DNA of 64,000 bases from Corythucha ciliata. Taxonomy: Eukaryota > Arthropoda > Insecta > Hemiptera > Tingidae. Below are positions 24,216-36,245 of the stretch, piece after piece. The notes beneath the pieces were generated by a model that worked only from the letters and a program-made list of their open reading frames with translations, ran no database searches and was not told the DNA's origin. The stretch's first letter is position 1, and each line of letters begins with the position of its first letter. The translations under genes were made by a program, and so were the position numbers. The stretch covers positions 36,022,001 through 36,086,000 of the forward strand of contig CM075943.1 in assembly GCA_038030265.1 (NCBI GenBank), read 5' to 3'.

Positions 24216-26713
24216 CTCTCGGGAGAGACTGGGCTTAAATCTTGATTATTATTATTACTTAGCCCTGGATGGAAGCTAGCAAACAAACTGATGGCAATAT
24301 TGTCAAATGCTGTTAATTTTCGGTAATTAGTGGTCGTAAAAAGATGGGTAGCCGTCTTCTGTTAGCCAAGTTTTGCCAAAGAAGTTTTAAGGCCGAACGG
24401 TAGTGGTTTTTCCACGAGAGAAATCAACGTTTAAAAAGCCACGAAATATATACTACCTGGTTTATTCAAAAACCTTGTTAATTCAACAAAAATCTCTTCA
24501 GACTTATTCACACCCGCCCGAATGAAACATCTGCGTCTATCCTTTCCTCAAATGAACAGAACAACTGACTCATTTCGAACTCAACATCGTGTGTAGAAAT
24601 AGAAAGTCACCCATTTACTCCATGATTCTCCCTTTTTTTGAGTGAAAATTATTTTTGAACGTGAAACACTTTAATAAATCAAACTCTACAGATCCTAATT
24701 TGTGCACGGATCAAAAAACGAACCATTACGTATATGAACCGAAAATTGGCATTTTGCAACAAAAATTTAAAGATCGAAAAGCTATTTTTTCAAAGCAGTG
24801 ACGTAAATAGAAGCGTTTTCCATTATATGTACCATCAGCATGCATTTCACACACTACAAATGAGTGAGTGAAATTCTTTCCCCTTTGGTTTTTATGACAC
24901 CATCCATGAAGCGTTTGAATTCAATTTCACAAACAGTAATGAGCTTCTTCCCTTTTTGAAAAAAGTTTGAACTATGTTACGAGGAAGAGAAGGAGCTTTC
25001 CTTTGATTTTCCGAGAGAAATAACGTTTCCATAGTTAAACACACCCTGTAAGGAAGTTTCACTCGCAAAAATTTCTCAAGTTTTAGGATTCTGTATATGC
25101 TTATCGTGGTATAACGTTGCGGAAAATAAAAAAGAGTAGTGGGGTGGTGAGGGAGGCATGATTTGTGTCTCCTACAACGTTCCACCGGCATAGAGGGGAA
25201 GCTGGGCTGGCGTGAAGCGTATTTTTTGACGTTCCGAGATATATTAGTCCCCCTACCCTCTTGCCCATCCCTCTTGACGGCTTGACATAATATTTCTTTC
25301 CGCTCTCCTCCTCTTTTGTCTTTTTTAACGTATTGCTGGTTTCTTTTTTTTGCACATGCCTACGGTGGGAAGGGGAGAAAAATAGTGAAAATCGAAACTT
25401 CCGAGATTGAAATAAAGTGGCACTGATTTTTCGAATCAAAAGTGAGTTTCCCGGGACTCTCCGAGGCGGAAAAAATTGGAGAAATATTCTTAGAATCAAG
25501 CGAAACCCGTGTAAAAACTTAAACTATCTATAGGCTTTTGAATTAAACGAAACAAAAGGGGCGGAAAGAGTTGGAAACTTGGAAATGTTTTAAGAGCTCT
25601 TCGTGAAGTGCCGGTACAGCCAGAGTGGTTGTTGGTGGGGGAGGGGTGAGACCAGGAAGAAAGTAGTGACGGGAGGGTCCTTGGAAATATTCCATTGAGA
25701 ATCTGGGGGATCTTTTAGATTGAACGAATTTAAATTCCATTAGGACCGAGTCACGTTTCTAAAAAAAAACTCTTCATATCTCTATGTTTATCTATTAATT
25801 TTGTAGTTGAACCGTGCAAAAAGAATTTCGTGGTTTCGGTGGGTAGTAATCAGCAGAGTAATTCCTAGATCACCCCCTGCGCCGCCACCTATGGGCGCGA
25901 CGTTGTAGCGAAGAACCAGGACGGAAAAGTAATTATGTATTTAATTGCAAGACGACTTCAACTCCACAAAAAAAAAAAAAAAATGGAGAGGGGAGCGCCC
26001 GGAAATTTTCGCATTATAACGTTTTATTATGGACAGAAAACTCTACGAGGGGGAAAACTCGTTTGAAAGTTATGATGACTCTTTCAACGACATTCCCTTC
26101 ACGCCCCGCCTCATTACTAGTGTCGTTATGAGACGGTAAGAGAGGAATATCAAGAAACTTTAAACTATAAGCACTGGTGATAATAGGTCATTCGAATAAT
26201 TTGTTTCATTACGCTTTTTAAGTGTTGAATCACGTGCTTCGACCCGCCAATGCCCTCAAAAACGCGGATCGTTAATAATACCGTTCAGAGACTTACAGAA
26301 AGGTGACTACCTTTTGCCTTTAAAATCACGCTAGACAGTGAGCGAGGGAAGTGGCGGGGTCAATATAATAATAAAAGAGGCGTGTAACTTTCGACCCCGT
26401 TTATTAGATCAAAAGGTGATTTTGTTCGCCTTATTTTTGCGCTCAAGCCTTTTTTTTTTTTATTCGTGTGGTAAGGGACCTCGTGTGGTGTGGTGTTCGA
26501 GGACTCTCAAGTCCTAAGGCGTTTTTTCTTTTATTATTCTTCTTCGGTCTTCATAAGTGGGAGGACTGGTAGAGCGAGTGTCCCGTTAGACGCCGGCGGT
26601 TTACGACGCAGTTCTCTCTCACATACACACACACTTTTTAACACACAAAAAAGCGCACCTGGAAGGTATTAAAAAGATTCTTTTCGCGTTAACGGTACGG
26701 TTTAGATGTCATA

Positions 26714-26746
<33 letters not shown>

Positions 26747-29700
26747 TTGGTGACGTATCGGAAAAATCGAGACGGGAAATACCCCTTTTTTTTACAACCT
26801 GAATTTTTCCACGAACGCTGCACATATTGATGGCCCTCTCAGGGTTTGTAATCGCAATCACAAAGAAAAGAAGAATAACGTCGAACATACCCACGGGGAG
26901 GCGACACAAAAAGGGCTTCCTCTGAAGTCATTTTTAGATCCTTGCTTGAGAGAATTACAAAAAAAAAAAGGAAAAAAAAAAACAACAAAAATTACCGCGT
27001 GCCCTTGAAAGTCAAATAGAATCCTTTCACGGCTCCGGAGTTTCCCCTCTGACCTTCACCACGAGTTTAACTTAGATAGGGGGGAGGGGGTTCGAGTGAT
27101 TCTCTTGTTTGTTTTTTTAAGGCGGGGACTCGAAATTATTTTGCATGCAATCGTTAACGACAAAAACATTCAAACTTTGAAGACAATCAAGCAGGAAAAG
27201 AGGAACCCTGATATTTGTAGTTCGAATGGAAATGTCAATAGTGAAAGAAATAAAGATCGGGAGTAACAATTGAGTACAAAGGGAAATAATATGTGTGGGT
27301 GTGGAGGGGGGGTTACGGACAATTTAAGAAATTACTTCAAGCCCTTCTGTTGAGCTGGACGGGAGAAAAGGTGTGGAACGGGATTTTTATCCCGGTGGAA
27401 GTAAATGAATGAAAGGCCCGAAAACTAAGAGACTTGACCTCAGGAACTTCGTAATCCGCTTAAGAACCGATAGTTTATACACGAGAGCTCATGTGTACGG
27501 GGAACTTGCACATTTTTCAAGCGATGGTGTTTCTTGAAGGGCTCTTCAACAGGACAATTGCTCACATTAAACATTGAAATCAATCAAGGGGTTTTTTTTA
27601 AAGCGAACTTTTAAAAATTTTGAGTGGGGGTTTGATTACGTCAAAGGTTAGTTAATGAAATTAGTTAATAAATGGATGGTGTGGGGAAGAGAGGGTAAAA
27701 CGTGTTTTCTTTGGGACAATTTTTCTTGTTATTTGTAAACAAAAATTTTCTCAAATGCTTCCCATCTAAATATTGACGTCATTTCCCCTCGCACCATCCA
27801 TCCCCTCCATCACCAGATGCATCAATCGGGCTGCAACTACCGTTGATTTCCTTCTCTCCATGTGCCAATTCATCGGTATACTCTTGTCCCAAATCGGGCA
27901 TTCATGCAAGTTCCCCAACGCCAATAATCTGGTTGTAGATTTCGCTTGGCTGGTCAAATAGCACTGTAGAGAGTGAGTTATTTTGCTCCCAAAAACCGCT
28001 ATCCATTCCAAGGATTCACTAATTCCTCCTCAAAACTGATATATTAAATCATTGGAATCTGTTTCTCTGGCTTAAAAAACGTGCAACCTCGTGACATCAA
28101 CATCAAGCGCAGAGATGAGAATGACGATTAAGCTTGGTGTACTACATGGAAACTTTCAGGCAAATCGGAGAAAAAAACTAATCATTAGGCCACGGTACAC
28201 ACAATTAAGCCTTAAGATTCTTAGAATCCCAGAAATTAAGGAGATTGCTTCCAACTAAGAAGATTGATTGTTCCGAAAGGACAAATGTGGTAAGAAAGCG
28301 CCACATTGGCATGACATGAATGATGAAAACAATCGTGGTTTGAGTGGAGCGATGAGACGTGGTCGAGCAACCCTACTCCATGTGAAACCCCTGTAGCTAA
28401 AGGAAAGCATTTAGTCCGAAAAACGGAATAATCAGTCATAAGGCTGAACATCAGTCTCTGGAGTGAAATTCATATAGCTTCTGACCATTAGCTATACACA
28501 TGCGTACTTTCGTGACTGAAAAAGAGCTTCTGAACGAACAATTTCACTTCATGAGCAAAATAATTTGTTTCTGCCGCGACTGAGTTTCTCAGTTTTTTTT
28601 TTCGACTTTTCATGAATTTTACGAAAGCCATTCGACCGCACCAGGCCCCAATAAATTGTATTTTTAGTTTTTTAACTCAAAGGTTTAGCGCACGCCAAGT
28701 GGTAAGAGCATTTTTATTATTTTTTTATTCAACAATTATTTGCTTTTACGCATTTTTACCAACCCTTCCCTCCCCTTTACAAATATTTTTATAGTGCTCT
28801 CGATTTTCAACGGGAAAAGGACACAAATTAAATTATTTGGAGGTAAAAAACTGAAAGCTAGGTAGTGTGTATAGGCGAATGGAATTTTAAAAATAAAACT
28901 TCCTGCTCATATAATTAATAGCGCTGTCAAAAAAAAAAAAAAAAAAAAAAAAAACAACTGAGGCAGTGGGGAGCAGAGCTCCGAGTTATAAATTCTAACA
29001 AACGGCTCAAACATTCAAGTTTTTAACTAAAAACAAAAATGATCAACCATTTTTTCTATTGTTTAATGTAATTTATACTATAGACCTCCAACTGAATTAC
29101 TACCATGTTCCTGCAGGGAACACAGAAGTATGGGCATTACTGAATTTGGTATTGCTTTATTCCGCATCCTCTTCAAAAGGCATAGAAATGCTTTGATTTG
29201 GGAGGAAACAACGATAAAATGTAATTAATACGCGAAAATGTGTACTGGAGAGGTTTCGGTATATTTCTGCTTAATAAGGGTTGAGAGGGAGTGAGAGAGA
29301 CGGACAGAGTGAGAGAGAATGATACACTGTACCAAAGGAGACAGAGAAACAAGAAGATTAATTGGATTTTACTCTTCTTCACTCCGGTGTACAGCAACGG
29401 CGGCGGCGGCCCACATCTCCCTTGTCCCCTTTTCTTCCCTCACCACTCATTATCATCTATCTCATTATGAGAAAATGGAGGAAGATTTTGATATAAAACA
29501 AAGAGGTTTGCACCAAGAATCAAGAGAATGGAGAGAGAGGGAGAGAGACAGAGAGAGAGAGAGAAAGAGAAAGAGAAAGAGTGAGTTCAGCGTTGTTTCA
29601 CCCCTCTTCACTTAGGTACCATTATTCCTCTCGACGAATTTGAAGAGATTGAGGTTGTTATACATTCCCATCCATACTCCACCCCGTTACGAATAGTTTT

Positions 29701-30883
29701 CGGTGGCCTTTTCGAGAAAAGGAGTTAAATTAGTTTTGAAGGGTGCTGTTTCAAGATACGGCCAAAGAAAAGGGGGTCTATTTCTCGGTTGAGCTTCGGA
29801 TGAAAAGATAAGAGAGAAGATAAGAGGACCATCGATTTTGTTCCTGGTGTACGAACAAGATGAATGATGTTGTACTTCGAAGGTGAAGGAAGAAATGGAT
29901 GCGGTTAAACTAAAAGCCATAGAAGAGGAAGGAGGGGAGAAACCCTTAGAAGTGGTACCTCAGAGCTCTTCTTTTCACCCTTCTTAGAAAATTAATAATA
30001 AGGAAAAGAGACGGGAACTAGGAAGAGTAAAATAATCTGAAGATTAAAGTAGATTTTTTCCAGTATTGGAGGAGCCTTAAGATGAAGCCAAGGACTCGGA
30101 GAGTAAACACGCACTTTCTGAACGCAAGAAAAGGAGGCGGTGTGAGGAGGGCGCACTATTGCGTTTACTTATTTTAAGAGGATTGAAAGCCAGTAAAAAA
30201 AAACAAAAAAACAGGAGCTTCCAGCGAAATAACGCGTTTGAAATACGTTCAGTATTAATGGCATTGGAAACACGGAGCTCTGAAGGCGCTTAAAAGGCTC
30301 GCCACGCGAAATTTGTTCAAGGAGATGGTAGGAGAAAGAAGGATTTTAAGCTACAATTCATTGACCCCCCCCCCTTCCACCAATAACAAATGTCACAAGC
30401 AGAATCGACGCTACCACCCAACCATCATTGACTATGGAAACTTAGGGAATTATCGATGAAAATTATTGGGTGTACGTTACCGATCGGCGGACATTATCGA
30501 AGGCGAATTGAATATCACTTGTGTGAAAGGTACATACCTGAAACAAAAACAAAATTATTTTTTAGTTTTAATTGGCACTATTAGCCTCCATTCTTCGCCA
30601 TTTTTCACTTTTATGCTCTTCGATCGATTCCCATTTAAATCTCGTGAACCCTATACATAGCGTCATATAATCTTCCGGGAATCTCCTCCCAGCAAACTTG
30701 CCAGACCGCCATTTGTATCCCTGCCCTCGACGTTTAACCATTTTCATGCAAAGACGCACTGCCGGCTTTGAATAATTAAATAAAATAATTCAGGGGACCG
30801 AGGGGCTTCAGGGGTCAGCTGTTACGTGAAGGCGTAAGTCCTGTCTGCCTGAACTCAATTTGCGAAATTTGGATTGGGTTGGA
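24216..30883. other. Unique AT-rich spacer with poly-A tracts; no gene seen
   Basis: Contains A30 at 26715-26744, A26 at 28929-28954, C10 at 30365-30374 and an imperfect GA/GAA purine tract at 29531-29582. The tracts have no recognisable retroelement sequence upstream. Overlapping frames on both strands at 27766-28011 were considered and not supported as a gene. Confidence 0.5.
26715..26744 (+). repeat. A30 homopolymer
   Basis: Thirty consecutive A without a recognisable retroelement upstream. Confidence 0.9.
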
Positions 30884-30905
30884 GGTGTTGGACCGACCCA
30901 ACACC
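30884..30905. repeat. Perfect 8-bp hairpin
   Basis: GGTGTTGG, loop ACCGAC, then CCAACACC. It lies 100 bp before a second perfect hairpin at 31003-31033. No T-run follows and there is no gene for it to terminate. Confidence 0.5.
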
Positions 30906-31002
30906 ACAAAATTGGGATTTTCGATTAGAAAACTCACTGCTCACTGGGAAAGTGCTTCAAACGTCTGATTGAAAATTATTCTTTTGTGGAAACATAAGTG
31001 AG

Positions 31003-31033
31003 GCATGCATGAGGCCTCTCGCATCATGCATGC
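31003..31033. repeat. Perfect 10-bp hairpin
   Basis: GCATGCATGA, an 11-nt loop, then TCATGCATGC. The arms are exact. The function is unknown; it could be a binding-site pair or a residue of an inverted-repeat element. Confidence 0.55.
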
Positions 31034-31554
31034 TCCCACATTCAGAGTCCTAGTATCCAAGATCCTCGGGGAACGCCGCCTCCTGCAAATTCCACACTCA
31101 CCCAAGCCGATCCAATTAGGTCATCCTGCACGACCACCAACCTTCTCCCTTCCACCAGAAATCCAATCCAAGTGCAACCATCAAACAACTCCTTTCACGT
31201 TCACGATCGTTATACTAAAGTCTTTTCTAATCCTTTTGGGTGCAGTCATTGTGTAAAAAGAAGAAAAAAAAAGTGAGATGGGCACGCGTCTTGAAATCGT
31301 GACGCGAACCCCTGAGACCACGAAGCAGCAGAGCGAACTCTTTAAAACTCCTCGCCTTATAACCCTTCCTTGCTTCCGGAAGCCTTTCTCTTTCAACCCG
31401 AGCAGTGCACACCTATCCATATGGAATGAAAGAGATTAAAAAAAAAAAAAAAAAAAAGGCGAGAGGGAGAGGGGTACGTACACCGAATCGCGGTGCCGTG
31501 ATTTCCTTTTTTTATTTCAATTAGGCCCAGGCACACGTCAAAGAGTCCTATTCG

Positions 31555-31614
<60 letters not shown>

Positions 31615-31794
31615 AGTCACGATTGCCCGTTTAGAAAAAAACTATTCTTCTGTTTCTGTTTCGTTCTCTTTCCCGCCCCTCTTCATGTCTACTTGTTTTA
31701 TGTAAAGAGTTTCGCAAGATAGAAGTTGTCATTTTTGTGTGTTCGATGGAGAATCCTGGAGGAGTTCATTCATGGACTTCAACATCATGCGGAC
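31034..31794. other. Spacer with poly-A and GA microsatellite
   Basis: Holds a poly-A tract of about 18-19 bp near 31438-31457 and the (GA)25 tract listed separately. Otherwise unique. Frames here are short and shadow one another. Confidence 0.5.
31559..31608 (+). repeat. (GA)25 microsatellite
   Basis: Fifty uninterrupted bases of GA. In insects such tracts can bind GAGA-type factors or form triplex DNA, but no promoter is recognisable nearby. Confidence 0.95.
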
Positions 31795-32461
31795 AGTGAT
31801 GCACGAGACCGAGACCGAGACGAGACCATAATTTCTGGAGCGAGACCGAGACCAAGTTTTTTGGTCTCGAGCCGAGACCGAGACGAGACCGCTATTTTCG
31901 AGACGAGACCGAGACTGGTCTCGGTCTCGGAATTAAAAGAATGAAGAAATGATGGCTCATTTTTGAATACAGAACATTTTAACAATGAAATGACCTTGTT
32001 TCATGCCGAGACGGCTATTGTGTTATGGGCCTCCGGGCCGTGGTGGGTCCAAGGGGTGGACATACCCCCCTCCCACCATCACCAACGCACAAAATGAATA
32101 AAATAATGGGCAAAAAATTTACTTTTTGTAAAATTATCATAGGAAACACGCACATTTCTTCTTCTTTCACGAATTATACATGATGGTTTTCGCACTATCA
32201 GGGAGGGAAGTGATACTTCCCCTTCCAGGTACCTCAACGGGGAAGTTAATTTTTACTTGAAGAGATGAGCTAGGTGAAAAAAATATTTTTTTTTTCACTC
32301 ACTAGTGAAGGAAAGTATGGCAGATTGTCAATAATTTCACATGCGAAGGAACCAGGAAGATTTCACTCACTAGTGAAGGAAAGTGAAAAAAAAAGTTCTG
32401 TATTCAATTAGCGTACCCTTGCCTCCGAACACTTGCAGGAAAGACAATTAAACCTATTGGT

Positions 32462-32752
32462 CGTGCGAAAAATAATATCCCCAACTCGTGAGGAAGAAGC
32501 TTTCACTTTTCTCGTTCTTTTTAGCTCGCTCGGCCCCGCCTCGTGAGCCAAACACAACTCGCAGGTAAAACTCCACTTCCCTCACTTGTAGTGAAATATA
32601 CTACTTGTCGCGCGAAAAATATCGTGCATAACTCAATTCACTTGCTCGTACTCATTTAGCCGACTCGGCTTTGCCTCGCCAGCCAAACAAAGTACTCGCA
32701 AGTAAAATGGCACTTACGTGTCTCGTTATATGTAAGATACTATTTTTTTTAA
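32462..32752 (+). repeat. 147-bp tandem duplication inside the hAT-like element
   Basis: Copy 1 starts CGTGCGAAAAATA at 32462 and copy 2 CGCGCGAAAAATA at 32609. Both contain a CTCGGC-GCCTCG core, GCCAAACA, and ACTCGCA-GTAAAA in the same order. The copies have diverged considerably, so the duplication is old. Confidence 0.6.
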
Positions 32753-32986
32753 ACAGCTGATTATTTTAGAGCCTAGGGGATAAAACACTCACTTTATCGC
32801 CGAGGCCCAAAAAATCAGCTCATGTTTTAATAAAAAAATACTGTACACAACGCGTCAAAAAAGTGATTTTGTGGTCTCGAGAAAAGGCCAGGCATTTTCT
32901 CTCTCGGCCTCCAAAAAATCGCTTTCTTGCCTAGGCGTATAATCTACTATTCCTAAGATCATTCTTAAAGAAGTGTTTAAGCAGAT

Positions 32987-33101
32987 GTTCATCGTTCTTA
33001 AGGACCTACTTTACACACGCCGTGCGGTAAAGAGTTCACGGTAAAATAATTCTGTCTTTACCGCACGGCGCGTGTAAAGTAGGTCTTTAAGCACGATGAA
33101 C
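32987..33101. repeat. Long hairpin: 46-bp arms, 23-nt loop
   Basis: The left arm 32987-33032 (starting GTTCATCGTTCTTAAG, ending CCGTGCGGTAAAG) and the right arm 33056-33101 are reverse complements with three mismatches in 46. A transcript would form a near-perfect stem. It may be a nested MITE or a source of small RNA. Confidence 0.85.
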
Positions 33102-34201
33102 GATGGGTGAAGGGTGAGTGGAACCGTGGAAATTATATCCCAAAAAGGTCAAAGTCAGTTGATTATGTTGGTGAGTTGGTAGAAGAATTGAGGCAGGGAA
33201 GCCCGCTTTCATCTTACGTACTTCTTTTGTTTCTTCTTTATTTCTCTGAAATGAAGTTGTGTGGCAAATGCTCCCATGGGAGACTTTACGGAACCGTTAA
33301 ATTAAATAATTATGAATATACATATTTAATTGGCTTTAAAAGGCTTTGTACGATCGAAGGTAAAAAAAGCGTACGATCCAGAGGCGTAAAATCGCACTAC
33401 AAACTCTGCCGATTACGGCGCTCGACTTCGTCTCGTGTCACAAACATCGTGCCTCGTTCGTTAAAAGCTCCTTTATGCCTACGTATCGTAATAAAAAAAA
33501 AAGGGTTAGAGTTCCCGGGGGGCCGGTGAAATACATTGCAACCTATGGGTGCCCGCGCACTAGGCAGCAAAGATTTCCAGGCTGGGGCAGCCACTAGAAC
33601 AAGCCCAACTGCACAGCAGCCAATTGGCTGCCGCGGCCAGGCTGTTTAGTGCAAGGGAACCCTAATTTTGCGTTTGAGACTTCCCTGGGCCGCTATCATC
33701 AAACTCGACACCGCTTTCATATATATATATTTTTTAAACTAACATTGCCAGTTGAAGCATAAGCAGGAGGGTCTGATGTATGAGGGGGGGGGGATTGTTC
33801 ACTTCTGCCTCGTCGTGTCTGGGAAGGGAAGTCTCTTGCTTGATCTCGTTGAATTCCCAACTGTTCCCCTTTCACGTTCTCAGTGTGACGATTGTTTTAA
33901 AGGCACGATTCTATTTTGGGGCAATTACAAAGCTCTTTGGTCATTAATCAGTAGTGTATCACTTATCTCCCTTCGTGCCATGAGACACCAAGGAAGGAAA
34001 CCAAAGTATAAATTCATCTATCGTCGTCATCTGTAATCATTGAAGCGAGAATAGGATCACTCGTCACTAATATCACACATACTTTGAATTCGCGCCTTTA
34101 ACTTTTCGAGACCGAGACCGAGGCCGAGACCAACCCCTCATGAGCGAGACCGAGACCACTCAAGTCTCGTCTCGGTCTCGGTCTCGTGCATCACTTGCGG
34201 A

Positions 34202-34977
34202 GCTATTGGGTGATGCATATAAAGTGAAAATGTTTGTGACACTAGGTATATTATCGAAAATGGTGAGCGATAAGAGGAGGGGAGGCTATTTGTTGCTAGG
34301 TGCCGAGTAATATAATTTGGGTCGAATAACTAAATAAAATAAAGCACTTAACCTTTCATGCACTCGGAAGGAACTTGGTGCGATAGAACACCGCCCTGCC
34401 ACCACCATCAAATGGATGCTCTGAGATTGAACAATCAGCTCCATGGTAATTAAATATCGTCAACCCTTTAGAGATTCGAACCCCACCCCTTCCAACCATC
34501 ACCATAGCTAAAATAAGCATCGATCGTTGTAGTTTCCAATATTAACTGCATCGCGGCGAGAATTCCACAAATACCAAGGACAATAAACGCGACGACAACG
34601 TGCCTTTGTGTAAAATATTGCGAACATTTAAAATTCCTTTATGAAAGCCCTCGACATTCACCGCGATATCAACCAACCGAACACGCTCAAGTCACTCCAT
34701 ATGAATATCGATTATTAAAGGATGTTTCAAACGTTGTAGTCTCACAGGGAAACCAATGTATCTTCGCTTGTACTACAACGACTATCGAAATCCCGCCGGA
34801 CTCATTTTTTATTTTGCAATAGAAGGATGAAAGAGAGAGGGGGGGGGGTGCAAAGTTGTATAGCAGCAAACAATTTAATCCACACGTAGTCCACAATCTA
34901 TCCACTTTGTTGAACTTAATTCTGGATCCATCTGAAAATGTTATTCGCATTATTCCTTATCTACAACACTAATAGTT
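34202..34977. other. Spacer between two transposons, no gene seen
   Basis: Unique sequence between the right end of the hAT-like element and the left end of the foldback element. It holds a G10 run at 34839-34848 after a GA tract. Confidence 0.5.
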
Positions 34978-36245
34978 CGAGAGCTAGCGACAGTCCCATT
35001 CAACCGGAAGAACATAGTCACTAAAGGTGTGCAAAATGATGGCATTTGACCCCCTATTTACAAGTCCGGAAGTCTGCCATGCTGTATCTGGGGCCGAAGG
35101 ATTTTATAGCTAATTAAAGTCCTTAATTTGGGACATGAATTTAACCAGAAGAACATAGTCCTGAAACTAGTCTAATTCGAAAGGTTTTATGGAGCCGTCT
35201 GCCCAGGGCATTTGCCCTCAGTGGCTCGCCTAACTCACGAAATTCAGTAAACTTTAATTAACCGGAAGAACATAGTCCTGAAACTGATCTTATTCGATAG
35301 GTTTTATGGAGATGATTACAAAGATAATCATCTGCCGGCGTCTGCCTGGAGCATTTGCCCTCGGTGGCCAGTAAACTCCTTAAATCAGGGATATTAATTA
35401 ACCGGAAGAACTGAGTCCGGATAATGCCCCAGGCAGACACCAGCAGACGATCATTTTCGTATTCAGCCACATAAAACCAGAAGCAAAAGACCATTTTCCG
35501 GATTTAGTTCTTCCGGTTAATTAATATCCCTGATTTAGGGAGTTTGACTGGTCACTGAGGGCAAATGCCCCAGGCAGACGCCGGCGGACGATCATTTTCG
35601 TATTCAGCCACATGAAACCTGTCGCATACGACAATATTCCGGGCTTAGTTTTTCCGGTTAATTAATATCCCTGATTTAGGGAGTTTGACTGACCACCGAG
35701 GGCAAATGCTCCAGGCTGACGCCTACAGACGATTATATTTGTAATCATCTCCATGAATTCTATCGAATAAGACCAGTTTCGTGACTATGTTCTTCCAGTT
35801 ATTTAAAATTTTAGCAAATTTCGAGAGTTTGGCGAGCCACAGAGCGCAAATGCCCCAGGCAGACGGTGGCGGACGATCATATTTGTAATCAGCTCCATAA
35901 AACCTTTCGAATGATACTAGTATCACGACTATTTTTTTCCGGTTAATCATTTACCCTCTGTGCAGTTTGATGGGTCACTGAGGGCAAGTGCCCCATGGAG
36001 ACGGCGGCAGACGATCATATTCGTAATCACCTCCATAAAATCTTTCGAATGAGACTAGTTTCAGGACTATGTGTTCTTCTGGTTAAATTCATGTCCCAAA
36101 TTAAGGACTTTAATTAGCTATAAAATCCTTAGGCCCCAGATGGCAGACTTCCGGACTCGTATACTATAGGGGGTCAAATGCCATCATTTTGCATACCTTT
36201 CGAGACTATGTTCTTCCGGTTGAAAGGGACTGTCGCCAGCTCTCG
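34978..36245. mobile_element. 1.27-kb foldback element built of ~140-bp subunits
   Basis: The ends match in inverted orientation: CGAGAGCTAGCGACAGTCCC on the left and its near complement ending CTCTCG on the right, followed by CAACCGGAAGAACATAGTC. Each arm is a string of subunits bounded by AACCGGAA (left: 35002, 35143, 35260, 35400) or TTCCGGTT-like words (right: 35511, 35651, 35793, 35937, 36077, 36213), mostly 136-144 bp apart. Each unit carries a GGGCAAATGCCCC-like core, a GACGATCATTTTCGTAATCA-like segment, and often TCCCTGATTTAGGGA. Orientation flips near 35430, and the right arm has more units. Nothing is coded. The architecture is that of Drosophila FB/Galileo-type foldback elements, but the sequence family is not one I recognise. 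No target duplication was found. Confidence 0.85.

Larger units (their letters stand above)
31795..34195. mobile_element. 2.4-kb hAT-like element with GAGACC-rich ends
   Basis: Exact 32-bp terminal inverted repeats at 31795-31826 and 34164-34195 begin AGTGATGCACGAGACC. TGCGGA flanks both sides (31788-31793 and 34196-34201), a probable remnant of an 8-bp target duplication. The AGTGATG start and the likely 8-bp duplication fit the hAT superfamily. Both subterminal regions (31804-31930 and 34107-34194) are packed with GAGACC/GGTCTC hexamers in both orientations, plausible transposase-binding arrays. The interior is a patchwork: an exact 24-bp repeat at 32293-32316 and 32361-32384, a 147-bp tandem duplication, a 46-bp-arm hairpin, and G10 at 33784-33793. 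The longest frame (33107-33529, 140 codons) shows no transposase motif, so the element is non-autonomous or its gene has been replaced. Confidence 0.78.

Noticed and set aside
27766..28011. Overlapping frames on both strands
   Set aside because: Neither shows a domain; both strands open at once suggests a compositional effect.
26715..28954. Long poly-A tracts as tails of retroposed genes
   Set aside because: No gene-like or SINE-like sequence precedes the tracts and no flanking duplications were seen.
33107..33529. 140-codon plus-strand frame inside the hAT-like element as a possible transposase
   Set aside because: No hAT dimerisation motif, BED finger or DDE-type residues in recognisable context, and it starts inside the arm flank of the 46-bp hairpin.
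34460..34490. GATTCGAACCCC resembling a minus-strand tRNA T-arm
   Set aside because: Flanking bases do not form a cloverleaf.
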